The notes beneath the pieces were generated by a model. It was not told the origin of the DNA and made no database searches. It saw only the letters and a program-made list of their open reading frames with translations. A DNA stretch of 6,506 bases. Origin: Gammaproteobacteria bacterium (GTDB taxonomy: Bacteria; Pseudomonadota; Gammaproteobacteria; Xanthomonadales; Xanthomonadaceae). The stretch is from positions 1-6,506 of the forward strand of contig JAUIJO010000176.1 of the NCBI GenBank assembly GCA_030431185.1, in the 5' to 3' direction. This document shows positions 1 through 5,102 of this stretch, in pieces; within the stretch, counting starts at the first letter, position 1; each line of letters opens with the position of its first letter. The position numbers and the translations under genes were made by a program.

Positions 1-1412
1 TTGTAGCCGACTTTCAGGGTGGGGATGCCACTGGCTTCGCGTTCGCGGACTTCCAGGTCGACGAGGAACTGGTCGGCGTTCTCCGACAGCCGGCGCAGCT
101 CGTCGAGTTCGTCGTCGTGCCCTTCGGCGAACACGCCGCCGTCGCGCGCCAGCACCGGGGGTTGTTCGACGATCGCCGATGCCAGCAGTCGTGCGTGGTC
201 GTCGTGCTCGCCGAGCGCGTCCAGCAGGGCCGCGAGGCGCGGCGCATCCAGCGGGGCGAGCAGCGCGTGCACCGCCGGCAACAGGCCGAGGCCGTCGCGC
301 AGGGTGGACAGGTCGCGCGGTCGCGCGCTGCGCAGCGCGATGCGCGAGAGGATGCGTTCGAGATCCCCGAGCGCGCGGAACTGTTCGCGGAGCGCATCGC
401 CCGCCCCGGAGTCGATCAGGATCTGCACGGCCTGGTGGCGCAGTCGGAGCGTGGCCTGGTCGCGCAGGGGGCGGTGCAGCCAGCGCCGCAGCAGGCGGCC
501 TCCCATCGGCGTCACCGTGCTGTCGAGCACGCCGAGCAGTGTGTTGCGCGTGTCGCCGTCGACCCGGGTGTCGAGTTCAAGGTGGCGTCGCGTCGCGGCG
601 TTCATGGCAATGGCGCCATCGCCGGACTCGACGGCGATGGAGGCCAGGTGCGGGAGGCGTTGCTTCTGCGTTTCCTCGACATACCCCAGCAGGGCGGCGG
701 CGGCCGCGATCGACAGCGGCTTGTCATCGATCCCGAAACCGCCCAGGTCGTGCAGGTTGAAGAACTTCAGCAGCTGGCGGCGGCCGCTGTCGGCGTCGAA
801 CAGCCAGGGCGCGCGGCGACGCAATCCGCCACGGTCGACCACGAAGCCGGGCCAACCGTCTTCGTCGGCGACCAGGGTCTCGGCCGGTTCGAGGCGGGCG
901 AGCTCGGCTTCGAGTGCGTCCTCGCTGGCCATCTCATTGACCAGGAAGCGGCCGGCGGCGAGGTCGGCCCATGCCACGCCATAGCCCTGCTTGCCGCGCG
1001 CGATCGCCAGCAGCAGCGTGTCGCGCCGCTCGTTGAGCAGGGCTTCGTCGGTGACCGTGCCGGGAGTGATGATGCGCACGACCTTGCGCTCGACCAGGCC
1101 CTTGCTGGCGGCCGGGTCGCCGATCTGCTCGCAGATGGCGACCGACTCGCCCAGTGCCACCAGGCGCGCCAGGTAGCCTTCCGCGGCATGGTGGGGGACG
1201 CCCGCCATCGGGATCGGCGCGCCTCCCGAGCTGCCGCGCTGGGTGAGGGTGATGTCGAGCAGCCGCGCCGCCTTGCGCGCGTCATCGTAGAACAGCTCGT
1301 AGAAGTCGCCCATCCGGAAGAACAGCAGCACGTCCGGATGCTCCGCCTTGGCGGCGAAGAACTGCTTCATCAGGGGGGTGTGCTCGGGCGTCTTGTCGGC
1401 GCTCTTGGACAT
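1..1412 (-). CDS. mutS: DNA mismatch repair protein MutS, N-terminal 470 residues (C-terminus off the left edge)
   Basis: MutS recognises mismatches and small loops in newly replicated DNA and starts repair with MutL. The frame is open from the ATG at 1412-1410 to the window edge. The protein begins MSKSADKTPEHTPLMKQFF, and the mismatch-reading Phe-X-Glu motif is present as F37-Y38-E39 in GDFYELFYDDA, as in E. coli MutS (F36, E38). Further family signatures are PMAGVPHHAAEGYL, ESVAICEQIGDP, RKVVRIITPGTVTDEALL, the lever segment TPMGGRLLRRWLHRPL and LEVREREASGIPTLKVGY at the edge. Domains I-III and part of the clamp are visible. The Walker A/B ATPase and helix-turn-helix lie outside the window, so completeness cannot be judged. 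Only a weak Shine-Dalgarno (GCGAG, 1420-1416) precedes the start, but that start gives the usual MutS N-terminus. The gene is divergent from the ars operon, with 136 nt between starts. No frameshift is seen. Confidence 0.97.
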   Translation of the reverse strand, partial: MSKSADKTPEHTPLMKQFFAAKAEHPDVLLFFRMGDFYELFYDDARKAARLLDITLTQRGSSGGAPIPMAGVPHHAAEGYLARLVALGESVAICEQIGDPAASKGLVERKVVRIITPGTVTDEALLNERRDTLLLAIARGKQGYGVAWADLAAGRFLVNEMASEDALEAELARLEPAETLVADEDGWPGFVVDRGGLRRRAPWLFDADSGRRQLLKFFNLHDLGGFGIDDKPLSIAAAAALLGYVEETQKQRLPHLASIAVESGDGAIAMNAATRRHLELDTRVDGDTRNTLLGVLDSTVTPMGGRLLRRWLHRPLRDQATLRLRHQAVQILIDSGAGDALREQFRALGDLERILSRIALRSARPRDLSTLRDGLGLLPAVHALLAPLDAPRLAALLDALGEHDDHARLLASAIVEQPPVLARDGGVFAEGHDDELDELRRLSENADQFLVDLEVREREASGIPTLKVGY

Positions 1413-1434
1413 CGGCTCGCTTGGCTGGTGGTGG

Positions 1435-1454
1435 GGCGGGCAGGGCGGCCCGCC
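1435..1454. repeat. Perfect 7-bp inverted repeat in the mutS leader region
   Basis: The arms GGCGGGC (1435-1441) and GCCCGCC (1448-1454) are exact reverse complements around a 6-nt loop. If mutS transcription starts near the TACAAT element, this hairpin would sit in the mRNA leader about 22 nt before the start codon. It could also be a chance product of the GC-rich spacer. Confidence 0.4.
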
Positions 1455-1464
1455 GCGGCCATCG

Positions 1465-1470
1465 ATTGTA
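1465..1470 (-). promoter_or_regulatory. Candidate -10 element of the mutS promoter
   Basis: Read on the minus strand this is TACAAT, one mismatch from TATAAT. It would start transcription near 1458 and give a leader of roughly 45 nt before the mutS ATG. No good -35 lies 16-18 nt upstream; a TTGACC occurs nearby but only 7 nt from the hexamer. This is inference from one hexamer and is weakly supported. Confidence 0.3.
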
Positions 1471-1512
1471 ACGGCTGGGTCAAGCCCGGCCGGATGCCGT
1501 GGGACCAGCCTC

Positions 1513-1542
1513 TCGACTCCAAAACCATTATTCCAGTATTAT
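1513..1542 (+). promoter_or_regulatory. Predicted promoter of the ars operon
   Basis: The -10 hexamer TATTAT (1537-1542) matches TATAAT at five of six positions. A weaker -35, TCGACT (1513-1518, four of six to TTGACA), lies 18 nt upstream. The -10 ends 6 nt before the arsR ATG, which places the expected transcription start at or next to the start codon. The surrounding 1519-1550 is the most AT-rich stretch of the window. The promoter assignment is inferred from consensus matching. Confidence 0.6.
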
Positions 1543-1552
1543 TGAACAATGG
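1525..1552. promoter_or_regulatory. Probable ArsR operator (imperfect palindrome)
   Basis: The half-sites CCATTATTCCA (1525-1535) and TTGAACAATGG (1542-1552) match as reverse complements at 9 of 11 positions, with a 6-nt spacer GTATTA. The palindrome overlaps the -10 hexamer and the arsR start codon. A dimeric winged-helix repressor bound there would block RNA polymerase. This is the expected place for autoregulation by the adjacent arsR. Binding itself is inferred. Confidence 0.6.
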
Positions 1553-1878
1553 ACGACGCCACCGCACTCGACGCCCTCGCCGGACTGGCCCAGAAGACAC
1601 GGCTGGCGATCTTCCGCCACCTGGTCGAAGCCGGCCCGAAGGGCGCCACCCCGGCCGAACTGGGCGAAGCGCTGGGCATCGCCGCGACGACGCTGTCGTT
1701 CCACCTCAAGACCCTGGCCCAGGCCGGCCTGGTCGATGCCGACCCCCAGGGGCGCAGCATCACCTACCGGGCCGACTTCGGCGCGATGCGGGGCCTGGTC
1801 GACTACCTCACCGACAATTGCTGCGGAGGCGACGCCGCAGCGTGCGTACCGGCCGGCCGCGGCGGAGACTGCAGATGA
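1549..1878 (+). CDS. arsR: ArsR/SmtB-family arsenite-responsive repressor
   Basis: This is a 109-residue autorepressor expected to leave the ars promoter when it binds As(III). The winged helix-turn-helix spans about residues 33-74, with the recognition helix around ATTLSFHLKTL (46-56) and the wing at about 63-74. The E. coli-type site (CVCDL in the DNA-binding helix) is absent. Instead the C-terminus carries Cys91-Cys92 and Cys99 in NCCGGDAAAC, resembling the Acidithiobacillus ferrooxidans ArsR site (Cys95, Cys96, Cys102); a further Cys108 is next to last. The start is firm: an in-frame TGA at 1543-1545 lies two codons upstream. No Shine-Dalgarno precedes it and the -10 hexamer ends 6 nt away, so translation is probably leaderless. 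The stop overlaps the arsC ATG (ATGA, 1875-1878). An antimonite response is also possible. Confidence 0.95.
   Translation: MDDATALDALAGLAQKTRLAIFRHLVEAGPKGATPAELGEALGIAATTLSFHLKTLAQAGLVDADPQGRSITYRADFGAMRGLVDYLTDNCCGGDAAACVPAGRGGDCR
1864..1867 (+). promoter_or_regulatory. Ribosome-binding site of arsC
   Basis: GGAG lies 7 nt before the ATG at 1875, inside the last codons of arsR. It supports this start over the in-frame GTG codons about 40 nt downstream, which would leave the protein beginning close to the conserved VVIYHNPDCG core. Confidence 0.65.
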
Positions 1879-2342
1879 ACCCGAACGTCACGCAGGACCG
1901 GATCGATCCGGTGGACGTGGTGATCTACCACAACCCCGATTGCGGCACTTCGCGCAATACCCTGGCGATGATCCGCAACGCCGGCATCGAGCCGCACGTG
2001 GTCGAGTACCTGAAGTCGCCGCCCAGCCGCGCGATGCTCGAATCGCTGCTGGCGCGCATGGGCATCGGGGCACGCGAGCTCCTGCGCGAGAAGGGGACGC
2101 ACTATGCCGAGCTCGGCCTGGACGATCCCGCGCTGGACGACGCGGCCCTGCTCGACGCGATGGTCGCGCATCCGATCCTGGTCAACCGGCCGGTCGTCGT
2201 CTCGCCGCTCGGCGTGGCCCTTTGCCGGCCGTCGGAACGCGTGCTCGAGCTGCTGCCGTCGCCGCAGCGGGCGGCCTTCACCAAGGAGGACGGCGAAGCC
2301 GTGGTCGATGCCGACGGCCAGCGGCTCGGTCCATCGCCATGA
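1875..2342 (+). CDS. arsC: Arsenate reductase, glutaredoxin-dependent ArsC
   Basis: This 155-residue cytoplasmic enzyme reduces arsenate to arsenite using glutathione and glutaredoxin. It belongs to the E. coli R773/Grx-linked ArsC family, not the thioredoxin-linked phosphatase-like family. The catalytic loop is HNPDCGTSRNTL with Cys23. The three arginines of the active site are R71, R105 (in HPILVNRPVVV) and R118 (in LCRPSE). All four equal the E. coli residues Cys12, Arg60, Arg94 and Arg107 with a constant offset of 11, so the core has no insertion or deletion. The C-terminal FTKEDGEAVVDADGQRL block is also typical. The protein is slightly longer than the 141-residue R773 enzyme, owing to an 11-residue N-terminal extension and a short tail. 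It overlaps arsR and acr3 by 4 nt each, so it must be co-transcribed. Its product is the substrate of the next gene. Confidence 0.97.
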   Translation: MNPNVTQDRIDPVDVVIYHNPDCGTSRNTLAMIRNAGIEPHVVEYLKSPPSRAMLESLLARMGIGARELLREKGTHYAELGLDDPALDDAALLDAMVAHPILVNRPVVVSPLGVALCRPSERVLELLPSPQRAAFTKEDGEAVVDADGQRLGPSP

Positions 2343-3439
2343 GCGCCGGCACTCGCCGCCTGGGCGGGCTGGACCGCTACCTCACCGTATGGATCTTCGC
2401 CGCGATGGCGCTGGGGATTGGCCTCGGCCTGGCGTTCGATGGGCTGCCCGCCGCCCTCGACCGCATGTCGATCGGTGGCACCAACCTGCCGATCGCGATC
2501 GGGCTCATCGTGATGATGTACCCGCCCCTGGCCCGGGTGCGCTACGAGGAACTGCATCGCGTGTTCGAGGACCGCCGCGTGCTGGCCTTGTCGCTGCTCC
2601 AGAACTGGGTGGTCGGTCCGGCGTTGATGTTCGCACTGGCGGCGATCTTCCTGCACGACCGCCCCGAGTACATGACCGGCCTGGTCCTGATCGGCCTGGC
2701 GCGCTGCATCGCGATGGTGCTGGTGTGGAACCGCCTGGCCTGCGGCGACGACCAGTACGTCGCCGCCCTGGTGGCCTTCAACTCGCTCTTCCAGATCGCG
2801 TTCTTCAGCGTCTACGCGTGGTTCTTCCTGTCGGTGCTGCCGCCCCTGTTCGGCCTGCAGGGCAGCGTGGTCGAAGTGGGCTTCGCGACCATCGCCCGCG
2901 CGGTGCTGACCTACCTCGGCCTGCCGTTCCTGGCCGGTTGGCTGACGCGTCATGTGTTGCGCAGGCGGAAGGGCGACCACTGGTATGAAGGCGTCTTCCT
3001 GCCGCGGATCGCGCCGCTGACGCTCGTCGCCCTGCTGTTCACCATCGCCGCGATGTTCACCCTCAAAGGCGGCGACGTGGTCCGGCTGCCGCTGGACGCG
3101 CTGCGCATCGCGATCCCGCTGGCGATCTACTTCGTGTTGATGTTCGCGGTGAGCTACCTGATGGGCCGCCTGGTGGCGATCGACTATCCCCGCACCACCG
3201 CACTGGCCTTCACCGCGGCCAGCAACAACTTCGAACTGGCCATCGCGGTCGCCATCGCGGCGTTCGGCCTGGCGTCGCCGGTGGCCTTTGCCACCGTGAT
3301 CGGTCCGCTGGTGGAGGTGCCCGTGCTGGTGGGCCTCGTCCATGTCGCGCTGTGGATCGGGCGACGCTGGTTCCCCGTCACCTTGCCCGACGAGGCAAGC
3401 GCGGGTTCGCCGACGGGCTCCAGGGAGGTCGCCACGTGA
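2339..3439 (+). CDS. acr3: Arsenite efflux permease Acr3
   Basis: This inner-membrane protein of 366 residues exports As(III), driven by the membrane potential or proton gradient. It belongs to the BART superfamily and is unrelated to ArsB. About ten hydrophobic segments can be seen (roughly 16-33, 50-66, 82-104, 112-132, 141-170, 178-200, 224-242, 256-278, 285-310, 313-341). The family's essential residues are present: Cys123 in GLARCIAMVLVWN (segment 4) and Glu299 in NNFELAIAVAIAAFG (segment 9). Their spacing of 176 residues equals that of Cys129 and Glu305 in the Alkaliphilus metalliredigens protein. The start ATG overlaps the arsC stop (ATGA, 2339-2342). No clear Shine-Dalgarno precedes it, which suggests re-initiation by ribosomes finishing arsC. 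The hydrophilic C-terminal tail (about 343-366) also encodes the arsH ribosome-binding site. Confidence 0.97.
   Translation: MSAGTRRLGGLDRYLTVWIFAAMALGIGLGLAFDGLPAALDRMSIGGTNLPIAIGLIVMMYPPLARVRYEELHRVFEDRRVLALSLLQNWVVGPALMFALAAIFLHDRPEYMTGLVLIGLARCIAMVLVWNRLACGDDQYVAALVAFNSLFQIAFFSVYAWFFLSVLPPLFGLQGSVVEVGFATIARAVLTYLGLPFLAGWLTRHVLRRRKGDHWYEGVFLPRIAPLTLVALLFTIAAMFTLKGGDVVRLPLDALRIAIPLAIYFVLMFAVSYLMGRLVAIDYPRTTALAFTAASNNFELAIAVAIAAFGLASPVAFATVIGPLVEVPVLVGLVHVALWIGRRWFPVTLPDEASAGSPTGSREVAT
3422..3429 (+). promoter_or_regulatory. Strong ribosome-binding site of arsH
   Basis: AGGGAGGT sits 6 nt before the GTG at 3436, within the last codons of acr3. It is the strongest Shine-Dalgarno in the operon and decides the GTG start of arsH. 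Confidence 0.8.
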
Positions 3440-4176
3440 GCCGGCTGGAGTCCTTGCCCGGCCCGCGCGAGCGCGCACTGCCCGAACCCGACCGTGTCCC
3501 CGCGCTGCGGCGCGAGCACCTGCGCCGGGTGGATGTCGAAGGCCATCCACCCCGCATCCTGTTGCTGTATGGCTCCCTGAGGGAGCGCTCGTACTCGCGC
3601 CTCGCCATCGAGGAAGCCGCGCGCCTGCTCCGGTTGATGGGGGCCGAACCGCGCATCTTCGACCCGCGCGACCTGCCATTGCCCGACCAGGTCCCCGGCG
3701 ATGACCATCCGGCCGTGCGCGAACTGCGCGCGCTGTCGCTGTGGTCGGAGGGCCAGGTGTGGTGCTCTCCCGAACGGCACGGCCAGTTGACCGGCCTGAT
3801 GAAGGCGCAGGTCGACCATCTGCCCTTGTCGATGGGGGGCGTCCGGCCGACGCAGGGACGGACGCTGGCGGTCATGCAGGTATCCGGGGGTTCGCAATCG
3901 TTCAATGCCGTGAACTCACTGCGCCTGCTGGGCCGCTGGATGCGCATGTTCACCATTCCCAACCAGTCCAGCGTCGCGAAGGCCTGGCAGGAGTTCGACG
4001 AGGCCGGGCGCATGAAGCCCTCGGCCTACTACGACCGGATCGTGGACGTGATGGAGGAACTGGTCCGCTTCACCGTGCTGTTGCGGCCGCACGCAGGGCC
4101 GTTGACCGACCGGTATTCCGAGCGCCTGGACGCGGCCGCGAGACAGGCGCGGGAAGCGGCGCGGGTCGGCCCGTAG
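3436..4176 (+). CDS. arsH: ArsH, NADPH-dependent FMN oxidoreductase for organoarsenicals
   Basis: This 246-residue cytoplasmic flavoprotein belongs to the NADPH-dependent FMN reductase (flavodoxin-like) superfamily. In characterised bacteria ArsH oxidises trivalent methylated or aromatic arsenicals to less toxic pentavalent forms; that activity is inferred here. FMN-binding segments are visible in order: YGSLRERSYS (45-54) for the phosphate, WCSPERHG (109-116), and VSGGSQSFNAV (149-159). MKAQVDHLPL (122-131), RWMRMFTIPNQSSVAKAW and YYDRIVDVMEEL are further ArsH signatures. The first 36 or so residues form a polar, Arg/Pro-rich extension common in ArsH. The GTG start at 3436 is chosen because AGGGAGGT precedes it by 6 nt and because it overlaps the acr3 stop (GTGA, 3436-3439). 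It is the last gene of the operon, and no arsM methyltransferase is present in the window. Confidence 0.96.
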   Translation: MSRLESLPGPRERALPEPDRVPALRREHLRRVDVEGHPPRILLLYGSLRERSYSRLAIEEAARLLRLMGAEPRIFDPRDLPLPDQVPGDDHPAVRELRALSLWSEGQVWCSPERHGQLTGLMKAQVDHLPLSMGGVRPTQGRTLAVMQVSGGSQSFNAVNSLRLLGRWMRMFTIPNQSSVAKAWQEFDEAGRMKPSAYYDRIVDVMEELVRFTVLLRPHAGPLTDRYSERLDAAARQAREAARVGP

Positions 4177-4186
4177 GGCAGGCGGT

Positions 4187-4217
4187 CCGGGGCGCGCGCG
4201 TCGCACGCACGCCCGGG
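4187..4217. terminator. GC-rich hairpin between convergent arsH and usp, possible shared terminator
   Basis: The arms 4187-4198 and 4206-4217 pair at 10 of 12 positions, all G-C, around a 7-nt loop (4199-4205). It lies 11 nt after the arsH stop and 8 nt after the usp stop as each is transcribed. There is no run of T on either side, so it is not a textbook intrinsic terminator; it may pause polymerase or protect mRNA ends. Convergent placement supports a bidirectional role, which is inferred. Confidence 0.45.
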
Positions 4218-4224
4218 CAGGGGC

Positions 4225-5088
4225 TCATCGAAGCAGCAGGACCGGGATCGTGCAGTTGCGGATCACCTGCGTGGTCGTGCTGCCGACGATCAGCTGGCGG
4301 ATCCGGGCGTGGCCGTAGGCCCCCATGACCAGCAGGTCGATGGCCTGCTCGGCCACCTGGGTCGCGATGACCGTTTCGGGGCTGCCGGGCAGGACGTCCA
4401 CCTGCACCTCGAAGCCTCGCGCTTCAAGCTGCGCGGCCGCGTCCCGCAGGCCGTCCGGCGTGGTGTCGCCGACGGCGAGGAGCCGGCACGGCAGGCCCGC
4501 CAGCAGGGGACTGGCCGCGACCATCTCGACGCATTTGCGGGTGGTGGCGCTGCCGTCGAAGGCGATCATGAAGCGACGGATCGGCTTGAACGCGCGTGCG
4601 GCCACCAGGACCGGGCGATGGACCGCCCGGACCACGCGTTCCAGGTTGCTGCCCAGGTGGCCCTTGGCGAGATCGGCGTGTTCGCCGCGCTTGCCGATGA
4701 CGAACAGCCGTACTTCGTCCTCGATGTCGAGCAGGTTGTCGACCAGGGCCCCGTGGCGCAGGCGGCATTCAGCCTCGGTGTCGGCCTGCGACAGCAAGCG
4801 TTCGCGGCTGATGTCCAGCAGTTCGCGACCGCGGGCCTGGGCCACTTTCGAGCGCTCCGCATCCGCGGTCGCCAACTGTTCCAGCAGGACCTCGCGATCC
4901 CCGAGGGCCAGGTTGCCGCTCAGGTCGCCGCTGGAGCCCGACAGGTCGCGGTCCATCGCATGCAGCAGGGTGAGCGGCGCACCGAGGCGGCCCGCCGCCC
5001 ATGCCGCGTGTTCGCCCACGCTGTAGGCGTAGGAGGAGGGGTCCAGCGCGGCGACCACCCGGCCATCGGTCTTGATCAGTGACGTCAT
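4225..5088 (-). CDS. Universal stress protein with two tandem UspA domains
   Basis: This 287-residue cytoplasmic protein consists of two Usp domains (about 8-165 and 170-287), like E. coli UspE in layout. The second domain has the full nucleotide-binding pattern G-x2-G-x9-G-S, with GAYG at 256-259 and GS at 269-270, followed by TTTQVIRNCTIPVLLLR. This predicts ATP binding. The first domain has a variant, GKRGEHADLAKGHLGSN (132-148), with ten residues instead of nine between the glycines, followed by RPVLVA. A polar Ser/Gly stretch (DLSGSSGDLSGN, 48-59) lies early in domain one. The start ATG (5088-5086) has GAGGAG 8 nt upstream (5102-5097), overlapping the stop of the transporter gene; only 12 nt separate the two genes. 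They are surely co-transcribed, so the protein may tune or respond to that transporter. Its exact role is unknown. Confidence 0.93.
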   Translation of the reverse strand: MTSLIKTDGRVVAALDPSSYAYSVGEHAAWAAGRLGAPLTLLHAMDRDLSGSSGDLSGNLALGDREVLLEQLATADAERSKVAQARGRELLDISRERLLSQADTEAECRLRHGALVDNLLDIEDEVRLFVIGKRGEHADLAKGHLGSNLERVVRAVHRPVLVAARAFKPIRRFMIAFDGSATTRKCVEMVAASPLLAGLPCRLLAVGDTTPDGLRDAAAQLEARGFEVQVDVLPGSPETVIATQVAEQAIDLLVMGAYGHARIRQLIVGSTTTQVIRNCTIPVLLLR

Positions 5089-5096
5089 CGCAAGCG

Positions 5097-5102
5097 CTCC
5101 TC
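5097..5102 (-). promoter_or_regulatory. Ribosome-binding site of the universal stress protein gene
   Basis: GAGGAG on the minus strand begins inside the stop codon of the upstream transporter gene and lies 8 nt before the ATG at 5088. This fixes the usp start and suggests coupled translation. Confidence 0.75.

Noticed and set aside
1475..1482. TTGACC on the minus strand as the -35 of mutS
   Set aside because: It lies only about 7 nt from the TACAAT hexamer, too close for a sigma-70 promoter, and no hexamer like a -10 lies at the correct distance.
117..2342. Plus-strand open frame of 741 codons running through the mutS region into arsC
   Set aside because: Only the last 155 codons (from 1875) encode a recognisable protein, ArsC. 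The rest is antisense to mutS or out of frame with arsR, and reflects high GC content.
1499..3439. Plus-strand open frame of 646 codons ending with acr3
   Set aside because: The part before 2339 is out of frame with arsR and arsC and is Arg/Pro-rich with no family resemblance. Acr3 homology starts right at the ATG at 2339.
2102..3679. Minus-strand open frame of 525 codons antisense to arsC, acr3 and arsH
   Set aside because: It is His/Arg/Gln-rich with no domain and lies opposite three well-supported genes; a shadow of GC-rich codon use.
1549..4176. The ars operon as a recently transferred island
   Set aside because: No integrase, transposase, direct repeats or tRNA edge is visible, and its GC-rich codon use looks like that of mutS and sulP by eye.
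4309..5082. Plus-strand open frames opposite the universal stress protein gene
   Set aside because: The low-complexity Ala/Arg/Gln composition and lack of family signatures mark them as shadows of the Usp gene.
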